DNA of 64,000 nt, taken from contig JASHNT010000091.1 in NCBI GenBank assembly GCA_030041495.1, positions 186,001-250,000 on the forward strand. The letters are read 5' to 3'. The DNA is from Bryobacteraceae bacterium. Lineage in GTDB: Bacteria > Acidobacteriota > Terriglobia > Bryobacterales > Bryobacteraceae. Shown here piece by piece: positions 41,609 to 50,861 of the stretch (positions are counted from its first letter, which is position 1; every line of letters begins with the position of its first letter). The position numbers and the translations under genes are program-made. The notes beneath the pieces were generated by a model. It did not search any database, was not told the DNA's origin, and worked only from the letters and a program-made list of their open reading frames with translations.

Positions 41609-43517
41609 CCAGGAACAGTTCCTTCAGGTCCTCGACCGCGATGAAGCGGACCGGCGCTTTCGCGCCGCGATCCATTTGACGCCGCGCGGCATTGAAACGG
41701 TGCCGCTCGACAAAGCGCTCGGCCGCGTGCTCTCCGCGCATGTCGTTTCGCCGGTCGACGTGCCGTTCTTCGACCGGTCCAATGTCGACGGGTTTGCCGT
41801 GGTGGCGCAGGACACTTTTGGTGCTTCTGAGGAAGCGCCGCGCCGCGTGCAATTAGTGGAGCAGCAGATCCACACCGGAGTGGTTCCCACAGCCGTGGTC
41901 GAATCCGGCAAGGCCGCGCTGATCGCCACCGGGGGCATGCTGCCGCGCGGCGCGGACGCAGTGGTGATGGTGGAACACGCCGATGTGAGCGGGCGCCAGC
42001 TTTTGATCCGGCGCGCGGTGACCGCAGGCAACGGAATCTCTTTTGCCGGAACCGATATCACCGCGGGGGAGACAGTGCTGCGGCGCGGACGACTGCTCAC
42101 CAGCCGCGACACCGGAGTGCTGGCCGCGATCGGCGTCGATCACGTGCATGTGTGGCGCAAGCCGGTGGTCGCGATTGTTTCGACCGGCGACGAAATCATC
42201 GCGCCGGGTGCGCCGATGCAGCAGGCCAAAGTCTATGACTCGAACGCTCAAGTGCTGGCCGACGCCGTGCGCGAGCTGGGCGGCGAGCCGAAGCGCTTCG
42301 GCATCGTGTCCGATACCATCGACGCCTTGCGCGAGCGCCTGAGCCAGGCTCTCGATGTAGCCGACATGGTGCTGCTTTCCGGAGGAACCAGCAAGGGCGC
42401 GGGGGACGTGTCGTATCGCGTGGTCGCCGAGCTGCGCGATCCCGGCATTGTGGCGCATGGCGTGGCGTTGAAGCCCGGCAAACCTATCTGCCTCGCGGCA
42501 ACCGGGGGACGGGCCGTGTTCGTGCTTCCCGGCTTTCCGACCTCGGCCATCTTCACGTTTCACGAATTCGTCGCGCCGGTGATCCGCATGCTCGCCGGGC
42601 GAGGGCCGGAAGAAAGCGCGATTGTTCCCGCGCGGCTCGCCGTGAAAGTGAACAGCGAAATCGGACGCACGGAATATCTTTTGGTTGGTTTGGTGGAAAC
42701 CGGCGGCGAGCCGCCGCTGGCCGCGTACCCGATGGGGCAAGGCTCGGGCAGCGTCACCACGTTCAGCCGGGCCGATGGCTTTGCCACCATCGGCAGGCAT
42801 GAGGAGATCGTGGAAGCGGGAAGCGTGATCCAGGTTCAACTTCTAGGGCGGGAGCTGCAGCTCGCCGATCTGGTGGTCATCGGCAGTCATTGCATCGCGC
42901 TCGATTACCTGCTGGGCGAATTGCAGAGGCAGGGCCTGCGCTCGAAATTTCTCGCGGTCGGAAGCACGGCGGGTCTCGAAGCGGCTAAGCGCGGAGAATG
43001 CGACGCGGCGGGCATTCATCTGCTCGATCTCAAATCCGGCGAATACAACGGGCCATTCCTCACGCCCGCGCTCGAACTGATCCACGGATACGGTCGCCTG
43101 CAAGGCATCGTCTTCCGCCCCGGCGATCAGCGTTTCGAGGGCCGCACCGCTCAGGAGGCGGTCGCCCAAGCCGCCGCCGATCCCTCCTGCATCATGGTCA
43201 ATCGCAACCAGGGTAGCGGCACTCGGGCGTTGATCGACCGGATGCTTGCCGGCGCACGGCCTCGCGGATACGCCGTGCAGCCGCGCAATCATAATGCGGT
43301 AGCCGCAGCGGTCGCGCAGGGCCGCGCGGATTGGGGCATGACTCTCGACACCATCGCGCGCGCCGCCGGACTCGGCTTTCTTCCCGTCCAGGCCGAGCGG
43401 TACGACTTCGTGGTGCCTCTGGCGCGAGCGCATCGTCCGGGGGTGGTCGCGCTGAAGACCCTGCTGGCGCAAGCCTCCACGCACGAGGCTCTGGTGCGCC
43501 TGGGCATGAAACCGTGA
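41601..43517 (+). CDS. MoeA fused to a C-terminal binding-protein-like domain
   Basis: A 638-residue protein. Residues 1-410 are a complete MoeA (F-F-D-R-S-N-V-D-G-F-A-V near 60, L-I-A-T-G-G-M-L-P-R-G-A-D-A-V, S-T-G-D-E-I, L-L-S-G-G-T-S-K-G). From about 420 a second domain begins L-A-D-L-V-V-I-G-S-H-C-I-A-L and includes V-N-R-N-Q-G-S-G-T-R and G-R-A-D-W-G-M-T-L, the pattern of the PBP-like domain (PF12727-type) found in MoeA fusions and in some oxyanion regulators. It may bind molybdate or tungstate to give metal specificity (inference). The start overlaps moeA. Confidence 0.93.
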   Translation: MLDQEQFLQVLDRDEADRRFRAAIHLTPRGIETVPLDKALGRVLSAHVVSPVDVPFFDRSNVDGFAVVAQDTFGASEEAPRRVQLVEQQIHTGVVPTAVVESGKAALIATGGMLPRGADAVVMVEHADVSGRQLLIRRAVTAGNGISFAGTDITAGETVLRRGRLLTSRDTGVLAAIGVDHVHVWRKPVVAIVSTGDEIIAPGAPMQQAKVYDSNAQVLADAVRELGGEPKRFGIVSDTIDALRERLSQALDVADMVLLSGGTSKGAGDVSYRVVAELRDPGIVAHGVALKPGKPICLAATGGRAVFVLPGFPTSAIFTFHEFVAPVIRMLAGRGPEESAIVPARLAVKVNSEIGRTEYLLVGLVETGGEPPLAAYPMGQGSGSVTTFSRADGFATIGRHEEIVEAGSVIQVQLLGRELQLADLVVIGSHCIALDYLLGELQRQGLRSKFLAVGSTAGLEAAKRGECDAAGIHLLDLKSGEYNGPFLTPALELIHGYGRLQGIVFRPGDQRFEGRTAQEAVAQAAADPSCIMVNRNQGSGTRALIDRMLAGARPRGYAVQPRNHNAVAAAVAQGRADWGMTLDTIARAAGLGFLPVQAERYDFVVPLARAHRPGVVALKTLLAQASTHEALVRLGMKP

Positions 43518-43519
43518 CG

Positions 43520-44128
43520 ATGCAGGCTGGCGGCATCGTCTTATGCGGCGGCAAGTCCTCGCGCATGGGCGTCCCGAAGGCGACGCTGCCGTTTGGACCG
43601 GAGACCATGTTACAGCGCGTGGTGCGGCTGCTCGGGACAGTGGTCTCGCCGATTGCGGCGGTGGCTGCGCAAGGGCAGACGCTGCCGGAGCTGCCTGCGT
43701 CTGTCATCGTCACGCGCGATGAGCGCGAGGCAAAAGGGCCGCTTGAAGGTTTGCGCGCAGGATTGGCCGCGCTGCCGGATTCGGTCGATTTGGCCTATGC
43801 AACCAGTTGCGACGTACCCATGCTGGTGCCCGGATTTGTCGAGCGCATGCTCGAGTTCGCACGCGATTACGATGTCGCCGTGATGGAAATCGACGGCTTC
43901 GCGCATCCGCTTTCCGCTGTCTACCGGCGAACCGTACTGCCGCACATCGAAGCGCTGCTGGCGCAGGATCGTTTGCGGCCGGTGTTCCTTTTCGATGCCG
44001 CCCGCACCCGGCGCGTGCGAGCCGAGGAAATGTCCGCAATCGATCCGCAGCTCCGGACGCTCAGGAATTTGAATACTCGCGAAGATTATTTGGCGGCCTT
44101 GGCCGAAGCCGGCCTGACCGCGCCGTAA
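43520..44128 (+). CDS. mobA: Molybdenum cofactor guanylyltransferase
   Basis: A 202-residue enzyme from ATG 43520 (GTG 43514, overlapping the previous stop, is the alternative). N-terminal A-G-G-I-V-L-C-G-G-K-S-S-R-M-G-V-P-K is the GxGGxSxRMGxxK nucleotidyltransferase signature; D-V-P-M-L-V-P follows near 98. It attaches GMP to molybdopterin to make the bis-MGD cofactor used by formate dehydrogenase. Downstream the convergent AOR gene ends 4 bases away. Confidence 0.94.
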   Translation: MQAGGIVLCGGKSSRMGVPKATLPFGPETMLQRVVRLLGTVVSPIAAVAAQGQTLPELPASVIVTRDEREAKGPLEGLRAGLAALPDSVDLAYATSCDVPMLVPGFVERMLEFARDYDVAVMEIDGFAHPLSAVYRRTVLPHIEALLAQDRLRPVFLFDAARTRRVRAEEMSAIDPQLRTLRNLNTREDYLAALAEAGLTAP

Positions 44129-44131
44129 GCC

Positions 44132-45880
44132 CTACCAGCCGCGCTGACGATGATATTCCGCGACCAGCGCGTCCAGGCGTTCGCGGCTCAGCGCGGCTTC
44201 GGGGTCATTCGGTAACGGAGTGTTCAGGAAACGCTCCGGCAACGCATCTTCGGAAGGAGTCCAACCCGCGAGCAGATTGAACTCCCGTTTGGCGCGCACG
44301 ATGCGGCGAGCGGTCTCGCGCAGCTCTTCGGCAGTCGCATCCCAGCCGGTCACGTGATGGAGCATCTGGGCGGCCTCGCCGAAAAAATCCTCGAAGACGC
44401 CGCGCAGGAACTTGCACAGGATCATCGAATCCATCAGCGCCGCGCGGTCCTCAGTGGCGATGGCGTGCTCCACGGCATCCAGGGTCACGTTGCGCCGATC
44501 GACTTTTTCCGAAAAATCCACCTCGTAAGCGCCACTGCGATTATGGTCCGCACCGCGAGCCCCGACGGCAAATCCCAATGCCATGGTTTGCAGAGCCCTC
44601 GGCTCATAGCCCGGTATCTCCAGGCCCTTCACTTGTGGCGCGATGGCGATGCTGTTGTGACCGATAGCCTGAGCCGCTCTCCGACTGCCTTCCGCGAGCA
44701 AGTCGCCGAGCCCCTGGCGCGCGCCGATCATTTCGATCGCACGCAGCAAGGCGTTGCCGTCGCCGAACTTGAGCCAGTTTGCGTTTTCGAGCCACCGACG
44801 CTCCACGCACTCCATGGCGAAGGCGATGGTGCCTCCGGCGCTGATCGTATCGAGCCCCAGTTCATCGCAGCGTTGCGCGGCGCGCAGCACGGCATCGCTA
44901 TCGCCGACTCCGCACAGCGAACCGAGCGCGAATAGGCTCTCGTACTCCATCCGGACTCCGGACTTCCCGTTGGAGTAAATGTGCTCGCAGCCGATGGTGC
45001 AGGCCATGCAACTTTTGCGCGTTTTTTCGCGCGTCACGGCGAGTTGCTCCGGCGAAATATCGATCGCCTGCTCGAACGTCCCGCTCTGAAAATTGCGCGT
45101 GGGCAAAGCGCCGAAGCGGTTGAAGACGAGCAGATTCGCGGCCGTGCCCAGCTCACGGTATTTGGCCGTCGCCGGACCGAAAGAACGTTGCGAGAGCGAC
45201 CGGCTCAGCGCGGTCAGCTCGCGCGGGTGCGCCCATTCGGTTCGGCGGGAGCCGCGCACCGCAATCGCCTTGATGTTTTTCGCGCCCAGTACCGCGCCAC
45301 TGCCGCCGCGGCCGGCGTGACGGCCGTCGTGCGAGATGGTCGCGTAGCGGACCAGTTTCTCCCCCGCTGGACCTATGGATGCCACGCGGTAATTTCCGAG
45401 CCGCGCCCGCAGCGCTGCTTCCGTTTCCCGGCAGCTCAAGCCGCGATATTCTTCCGCGGATTCGAGGTGCACCTCGCCGTCCTCAATTACGATCACGGAA
45501 AGCTGCGGTGCCTTGCCCACGATCACGACCGCGTCGCATCCGCAGCCTTTGCCGGCGATCGCAAAACCGCTGCTGGCGAGCGAATCATTGACGCGTTCGG
45601 TGAGCGGGCTTTTGCTGACCACGGCGAACTTCGCCGAGGTCGTCAGAGGGCTGCCGACCAGCGGGCTGAACGCAAAAATCAGGGGAGCTTCCGGAGCCAG
45701 CGCATCCACGGCTGCCGCACCTTCCTCGAGCAACAGATGCACACCCAGTCCGCTGCCGCCGACGTACTGCCGCAGCACGTCTTCGGAAAGAGGCACGCGC
45801 TTGGCCGAGCCGTTAGATGCGTCGATGCGAAGATAGCAGCCGTGGTAGCCGAAGGCCATGCTCGTCTTCCTGCAAGTCAT
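44132..45880 (-). CDS. Aldehyde ferredoxin oxidoreductase (tungsten/molybdenum)
   Basis: A 582-residue protein; ATG 45880 overlaps the moaD stop (ATGA). The family's C-x2-C-x3-C motif is at C291-M-A-C294-T-I-G-C298, with a distal cysteine later in D-S-M-I-L-C-K-F. N-terminal G-Y-H-G-C-Y-L-R-I-D and the G-R-G-G-S-G-A-V-L-G-A-K motif identify AOR. These enzymes carry a bispyranopterin W (or Mo) cofactor and a 4Fe-4S cluster, and oxidise aldehydes to acids with ferredoxin as electron carrier. No dedicated AorA/AorC electron-transfer partner adjoins it. The tandem moaD is a likely cofactor-supply partner. Confidence 0.94.
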   Translation of the reverse strand: MTCRKTSMAFGYHGCYLRIDASNGSAKRVPLSEDVLRQYVGGSGLGVHLLLEEGAAAVDALAPEAPLIFAFSPLVGSPLTTSAKFAVVSKSPLTERVNDSLASSGFAIAGKGCGCDAVVIVGKAPQLSVIVIEDGEVHLESAEEYRGLSCRETEAALRARLGNYRVASIGPAGEKLVRYATISHDGRHAGRGGSGAVLGAKNIKAIAVRGSRRTEWAHPRELTALSRSLSQRSFGPATAKYRELGTAANLLVFNRFGALPTRNFQSGTFEQAIDISPEQLAVTREKTRKSCMACTIGCEHIYSNGKSGVRMEYESLFALGSLCGVGDSDAVLRAAQRCDELGLDTISAGGTIAFAMECVERRWLENANWLKFGDGNALLRAIEMIGARQGLGDLLAEGSRRAAQAIGHNSIAIAPQVKGLEIPGYEPRALQTMALGFAVGARGADHNRSGAYEVDFSEKVDRRNVTLDAVEHAIATEDRAALMDSMILCKFLRGVFEDFFGEAAQMLHHVTGWDATAEELRETARRIVRAKREFNLLAGWTPSEDALPERFLNTPLPNDPEAALSRERLDALVAEYHRQRGW

Positions 45881-46131
45881 CCTCCCGCGTCGGCGGAGAG
45901 GATCAGCACGCAGTCGTCCTGGGCTAGCGCTGTTTCCGGATCACTCAAAAAGCGGTCACCGTTGAGATTGGCGACGAAGGCGGAGTTGAGGCCTTCTCCC
46001 TCGATCAGCTCACGTAAGGTGGGAATCCGCTCCGCCAGGGTCCCCAGCAGTTGACCCAGCGTTTCAGCGTTTACATCGAGCTCCGCGATGCCGGCACGCT
46101 GGCGTGGAACGCCGTAGAATTCGACATGCAT
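45877..46131 (-). CDS. moaD: MoaD/ThiS-family sulfur carrier
   Basis: An 84-residue ubiquitin-like protein from ATG 46131; upstream starts give an implausible tail. It has V-E-F-Y-G-V-P-R-Q-R-A-G at the start and ends S-A-D-A-G-G, the di-glycine that is thiocarboxylated. MoaD supplies sulfur for molybdopterin synthase. It overlaps the AOR gene, which suggests a dedicated pterin supply. An extended -10 lies at 46154-46162. Confidence 0.9.
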   Translation of the reverse strand: MHVEFYGVPRQRAGIAELDVNAETLGQLLGTLAERIPTLRELIEGEGLNSAFVANLNGDRFLSDPETALAQDDCVLILSADAGG

Positions 46132-46153
46132 GGGTGCGGGCAGCCTCGAACAA

Positions 46154-46162
46154 ATGATAGCA
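46154..46162 (-). promoter_or_regulatory. Extended -10 for moaD-AOR
   Basis: TG-C-TATCAT on the minus strand in the divergent gap (46132-46254) with the formate dehydrogenase genes. No clear -35. Start of transcription would be about 16 bases before the moaD ATG. Confidence 0.35.
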
Positions 46163-46254
46163 TGGCAATTGGACCAGCCGAGCCTGTTTCCCGCCCGGAA
46201 ATGCTGGAAAGCCATGAAGATCCCCATAAATTCTCCGTATTCCGAGGGACGCCG

Positions 46255-47988
46255 ATGAGCGAGTCCGCCTCCCTGACCGCCTCCGACACCTCTGCGCAGA
46301 AAAAGCCGGCCGGCCGCCGCGGCCGGGTCCGGTCAACACCCAAAGGCCGCCAGGTCGATCCGCAGGCGCGGGAAGAAGTGCGGGCCCTGCTCGGCGCGGA
46401 GCCGCGACGGCGCGACCTGCTGATCGAGCATCTGCACAAGATCCAGGATCACTTCGGCTGCCTCTCAGCCGCGCACCTGGCGGCTCTGGCCGAGGAAATG
46501 AAGCTCGGCATGACGGAGGTTTACGAAGTCGCGACCTTCTATCACCACTTCGACGTCGTGAAAGAGGGCCAAGCGCGCCCGCCCGCCATCACGGTTCGGG
46601 TGTGCGATTCCATTGCTTGCGAGCTGGCCGGGTCGCATGCCCTGCTGGAGAGGCTCCCCAGCCTGCTGGGCCCCGGAGTGCGAGTGTTGCACGCGCCCTG
46701 CGTCGGCCGATGCGAAACCGCTCCGGTCGCGGTCGCCGGACAGAATCCGATCCCTCACGCGACCTCTGATGAAGTTGCAAGGGCGGTCCAATCGGGGCAA
46801 CTGAAGCATCCTTCCACGGGTTCGGTTACTCCGGGGCACATCGGCTACGAAGCGTATCGTGCCGGGGGCGGGTACGCACTGGCCGCCGGGTGCCACATCG
46901 GCGAAAGGCAACGCGCCGACGTGATCGCGGCCATGGAACATTCGGGCCTGCGCGGGCTCGGCGGCGCGGGTTTCCCCACCGGGCGCAAGTGGAAGATTGT
47001 GGCGGCGGAGCCAGGCCCGCGCCTGATGGCGATCAACATCGATGAAGGCGAGCCCGGCACTTTCAAGGATCGCTACTATCTGGAACGCGATCCGCACCGG
47101 TTCATCGAAGGAGCTCTGATCGCTGCCTGGGCCGTGGGCATCGAGGCCATCTATATTTATCTGCGCGACGAATATCACGGCTGCCGGGCGATCCTGGAAC
47201 AGGAGATCGCGAACCTTCAGGCCAATCCCCCGTTCGCGATTCCCGCGATTCATCTCCGCCGCGGCGCGGGAGCTTACATCTGCGGCGAGGAATCCTCGAT
47301 GATCGAATCCATCGAGGGCAAGCGCGGCGAGCCGCGCCTCCGTCCCCCCTACGTCGCGCAGGTCGGGCTGTTCGGACGCCCCACGCTCGAGCACAACATG
47401 GAAACGCTCCACTGGGTGCGCGAGATCCTCGAACGCGGTCCGGAGTGGTTCGCCGGCCACGGCCGGCACGGGCGCAAAGGCCTGCGATCGTTCTCGGTGA
47501 GCGGGCGCGTGAAGAAGCCCGGCGTTCGTCTTGCGCCGGCCGGCATTACTCTGCGCGAATTGATCGACGAATATTGCGGAGGCATGCTGGATGGGCATGA
47601 GCTCTACGGCTATCTGCCGGGCGGAGCATCCGGCGGAATCCTGCCGGCGTCGAAGGCCGATATTCCGCTGGATTTCGATACGCTGAACGAATACGGATGC
47701 TTCATCGGGTCGGCCGCCATCGTCGTGTTGTCGAATCAAGATAAGGCCGCGGCCGCCGCGCGCAATTTGATGAAATTTTTTGCCGACGAATCCTGCGGCC
47801 AGTGCACTCCCTGCCGCGTCGGCACGGTCAAGGCGCTCCAGTTGATGGAGCAAAAACGTTGGGATGCGCCGCTGTTGAAAGAGCTTTCCCAGGCGATGAT
47901 GGATGCCTCCATCTGCGGCCTGGGGCAGGCCGCGCCCAACCCTGCACTGTGCGTCCTAAAATATTTTCCAGGGGAAGTGGAATCATGA
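46255..47988 (+). CDS. NAD-dependent formate dehydrogenase beta subunit, fused NuoE/NuoF type
   Basis: A 577-residue diaphorase from ATG 46255, with GAGGG a short way upstream. Residues about 15-180 are NuoE-like with 2Fe-2S cysteines C117, C122, C149 and C153. Residues about 190-577 are NuoF-like: G-G-A-G-F-P-T-G-R-K-W near 230 (NADH/FMN), E-P-G-T-F-K-D, and the 4Fe-4S cluster C514, C517, C520 and C554. In FdsB-type enzymes it passes electrons from the catalytic subunit to NAD. It overlaps the alpha subunit gene (ATGA). Confidence 0.95.
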   Translation: MSESASLTASDTSAQKKPAGRRGRVRSTPKGRQVDPQAREEVRALLGAEPRRRDLLIEHLHKIQDHFGCLSAAHLAALAEEMKLGMTEVYEVATFYHHFDVVKEGQARPPAITVRVCDSIACELAGSHALLERLPSLLGPGVRVLHAPCVGRCETAPVAVAGQNPIPHATSDEVARAVQSGQLKHPSTGSVTPGHIGYEAYRAGGGYALAAGCHIGERQRADVIAAMEHSGLRGLGGAGFPTGRKWKIVAAEPGPRLMAINIDEGEPGTFKDRYYLERDPHRFIEGALIAAWAVGIEAIYIYLRDEYHGCRAILEQEIANLQANPPFAIPAIHLRRGAGAYICGEESSMIESIEGKRGEPRLRPPYVAQVGLFGRPTLEHNMETLHWVREILERGPEWFAGHGRHGRKGLRSFSVSGRVKKPGVRLAPAGITLRELIDEYCGGMLDGHELYGYLPGGASGGILPASKADIPLDFDTLNEYGCFIGSAAIVVLSNQDKAAAAARNLMKFFADESCGQCTPCRVGTVKALQLMEQKRWDAPLLKELSQAMMDASICGLGQAAPNPALCVLKYFPGEVES

Positions 47989-50861
47989 GCGACAAGCAGT
48001 CCACGATCGTCGAAGCGCCGCCGCTAAAAGCGCCCGTGAATGGAAAAAACGGCCGCAACGGGCATCACCCCGCGGCGAAGCCGGTCTCGTTCACGGTGAA
48101 TGGGCGATCCATTTCCTGCTCCCCGGATCAGACTATCCTTCAGGCGGCGCAAGAGAACGGCGTCGACATTCCCCGTCTGTGCTACATGGACGGGATGCGG
48201 GCCGACGGCAATTGCCGCACCTGCATGGTGGAGATCAAGGGCGAGCGCGTGCTCGCTCCTTCGTGCTGCCGCTATCCGAAGGAAGGCATGGAGGTCACCA
48301 CCGACAGCGATCGCGCTGTGCTCAGCCAGAAGATGTCGATCGAGCTGCTGCTGGCCGATGTCGCCCAAACTCCCTACACGCTCAATTCCGAGCTCGATTT
48401 CTGGGCCAAGAAACTTAACATCGGCAAGCCGCGTTTCGCCGCGCGCCATCAGCCGACAGAGGATCTTTCGCATCCGGCGATGGCCGTCAATCTGGACGCC
48501 TGCATCCAGTGCAAACGCTGCGTGCGGGCATGCCGCGAAGTACAGGTCAACGACGTCATCGGCTACGCGCACCGCGGCAGCCATTCGAAAATCGTCTTCG
48601 ATTTTGACGATCCCATGGGCGATTCCACGTGCGTGGCCTGCGGCGAGTGCGTGCAATCCTGCCCGACCGGCGCGTTGATGCCGGCGCGCGGCATCGGAAA
48701 GATCTCCGTTGAGAAGAAGGTCGATTCGGTATGCCCCTATTGCGGAGTCGGTTGCCTGCTCACTTACCAGGTTCGCGACAACAAGATCCTGTGGGTGGAA
48801 GGCCGCGACGGCCCGGCGAATTCGAATCGCCTGTGCGTGAAAGGCCGCTACGGGTTCGATTACGTCCAGCACAAGCATCGGCTTACCAAGCCGCTGATCC
48901 GCAAGCCCGGCATCCCCAAGACGAAGGACTTCGTGGTCGATCCTGAGAACTGGCAGGAAGTTTTCCGCGAAGCCACCTGGGATGAGGCTCTGGATTTCGC
49001 CGCCAAGGGCCTGCGCGACATTCGCGATACTCACGGCAAGCGGTCGCTGGCGGGCTTTGGCTCGGCCAAATGCACCAATGAAGAAGCGTATCTGTTCCAG
49101 AAGCTGGTGCGCGCCGGCTTCGGCTCCAACAACGTCGACCATTGCACGCGTCTATGCCATGCCTCGAGCGTCGCGGCTTTGATCGAAGGCATCAACTCCG
49201 GAGCGGTATCGAACCAGGTGCGCGACGTCGGCAAGGCGGAAGTGATCTTTGTCATCGGAGCCAACCCGACTTCGAATCATCCGGTGGCCGCCACATTTAT
49301 CAAGAACGCGGCCAAGGCAGGCGCGACGCTTATCGTCGCGGACCCGCGCCGCAGCGATCTTTCGCGCCACGCCACTTACTTCCTCCAGTTCAACCCCGAT
49401 ACCGATGTGGCGCTGCTCAACGCGATGCTGCACACCATTGTCGAGGAAGGCCTGGTTGACAACGACTTCGTCCGCGACCGCACGTCCGGCTATGAAGCGC
49501 TAGCCGAAAACGTGAAGAAATTTTCGCCGGAAGCGATGGCGCCGATCTGCGGCGTCGACGCGGAAACCATTCGCACCGTCGCGCGGCTCTACGCGAAATC
49601 GAAAGGCTCCATGATCCTGTGGGGCATGGGCATTTCCCAGCACGTGCACGGAACCGATAACGCCCGCTGCCTGATCGCGCTGACGCTGTGCACCGGACAG
49701 ATCGGCAAACCCGGCTCCGGCCTGCATCCTTTGCGCGGGCAGAACAATGTGCAGGGCGCGTCCGACTCCGGCCTGATCCCGATGTTCTACCCGGATTATC
49801 AGCACGTGACTGCGCCGGCCGCGCGGGAGCGGTTCGAAAAGCTGTGGGGTACCCCGCTCGATCCCGTCACTGGGCTGACGGTGGTGGAGATTATGCACGC
49901 CGCGAAGAAACATGAGATCCGCGGCATGTACGTCATGGGCGAAAATCCCGCGATGTCCGATCCCGACGTGGACCACGCAAGAGAAGCGATGGCCGCGCTG
50001 GATCATCTGGTGGTGCAGGATATTTTCCTTACGGAGACTGCTTATTTGGCCGACGTGGTACTGCCTGCGACGGCGTGGCCGGAGAAAGTCGGCACCGTCA
50101 CAAACACGGACCGCATGGTGCAGCTCGGGCGTAAGGCCATCGAGCCGCCCGGCGACGCTCGCGAGGATTTCTGGATTCTCAACGAACTGGCTCGCCGGCT
50201 GGGCATGAGCTCGTATTACAACCACCCACGCGAAGTCTTCAACGAAATGCGCAAGTGCATGGATTCAATCGCCGGCATCACGTGGGACCGGCTGGAGCGC
50301 GAATCCTCCGTCACCTATCCATGCGTGAAGGAAGGCGATCCGGGGGACCCGGTGGTGTTTATCGAAAACTTTCCCACCGCCTCCGGACGCGGCAAGTTCG
50401 TTCCCGCGGACTTGATCTCCGCGGCGGAACGGCCCGATTCCGAATACCCGATGGTGCTGATCACCGGCCGCCAGCTCGAACACTGGCACACCGGAGCGAT
50501 GACGCGGCGCGCCTCCGCGCTCGATTCACTGGAGCCGGAGCCGGTGGCTTCGGTTCACCCGCTGGATCTCGAAAGCCTCGGCGTCACGCCGGGCGGATTG
50601 GTCACCATCGAATCCCGGCGTGGCCGCATTTCGCTCTACGCGCGCGCCGATTTCGGCACTCCCCGCGGGGCGGTCTTCGTTCCCTTCTGCTTCTATGAAG
50701 CAGCCGCGAACAGGCTGACCAATCCGGTGCTCGATCCCTTTGGCAAGATTCCGGAGTTCAAGTACTGCGCGATTAAAGTCAGCAAGGGCGGCGCGGAGCC
50801 GCTGCGGTTGAGCTTCGGCGGCGGCGTGCTGCTGGATCAACCGGCCGAAGCCGCGCGGTAA
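47985..50861 (+). CDS. fdhA: Formate dehydrogenase alpha (catalytic) subunit
   Basis: A 958-residue protein; ATG 47985 overlaps the upstream stop. Order: a NuoG-like 2Fe-2S region (about 30-110; L-C-Y-M-D ... C-R-T-C-M-V-E), ferredoxin clusters C173-I-Q-C-K-R-C and C216-V-A-C-G-E-C, a proximal cluster C250-P-Y-C-G-V-G-C, and the molybdopterin catalytic domain. The active-site segment reads D-H-C-T-R-L-C391-H-A-S-S; C391 takes the place of selenocysteine, and H follows as in the family. It oxidises formate to CO2, passing electrons to the fused NuoE/NuoF-type subunit and then NAD. Needs bis-MGD from the adjacent moeA/mobA. Confidence 0.95.
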   Translation: MSDKQSTIVEAPPLKAPVNGKNGRNGHHPAAKPVSFTVNGRSISCSPDQTILQAAQENGVDIPRLCYMDGMRADGNCRTCMVEIKGERVLAPSCCRYPKEGMEVTTDSDRAVLSQKMSIELLLADVAQTPYTLNSELDFWAKKLNIGKPRFAARHQPTEDLSHPAMAVNLDACIQCKRCVRACREVQVNDVIGYAHRGSHSKIVFDFDDPMGDSTCVACGECVQSCPTGALMPARGIGKISVEKKVDSVCPYCGVGCLLTYQVRDNKILWVEGRDGPANSNRLCVKGRYGFDYVQHKHRLTKPLIRKPGIPKTKDFVVDPENWQEVFREATWDEALDFAAKGLRDIRDTHGKRSLAGFGSAKCTNEEAYLFQKLVRAGFGSNNVDHCTRLCHASSVAALIEGINSGAVSNQVRDVGKAEVIFVIGANPTSNHPVAATFIKNAAKAGATLIVADPRRSDLSRHATYFLQFNPDTDVALLNAMLHTIVEEGLVDNDFVRDRTSGYEALAENVKKFSPEAMAPICGVDAETIRTVARLYAKSKGSMILWGMGISQHVHGTDNARCLIALTLCTGQIGKPGSGLHPLRGQNNVQGASDSGLIPMFYPDYQHVTAPAARERFEKLWGTPLDPVTGLTVVEIMHAAKKHEIRGMYVMGENPAMSDPDVDHAREAMAALDHLVVQDIFLTETAYLADVVLPATAWPEKVGTVTNTDRMVQLGRKAIEPPGDAREDFWILNELARRLGMSSYYNHPREVFNEMRKCMDSIAGITWDRLERESSVTYPCVKEGDPGDPVVFIENFPTASGRGKFVPADLISAAERPDSEYPMVLITGRQLEHWHTGAMTRRASALDSLEPEPVASVHPLDLESLGVTPGGLVTIESRRGRISLYARADFGTPRGAVFVPFCFYEAAANRLTNPVLDPFGKIPEFKYCAIKVSKGGAEPLRLSFGGGVLLDQPAEAAR

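Noticed and set aside
44981..46054. 357-residue plus-strand open frame
   Set aside because: Antisense to the aldehyde oxidoreductase, which has the conserved Cys motif.
46465..47853. 462-residue minus-strand open frame
   Set aside because: Antisense to the formate dehydrogenase beta subunit with clear cluster cysteines.
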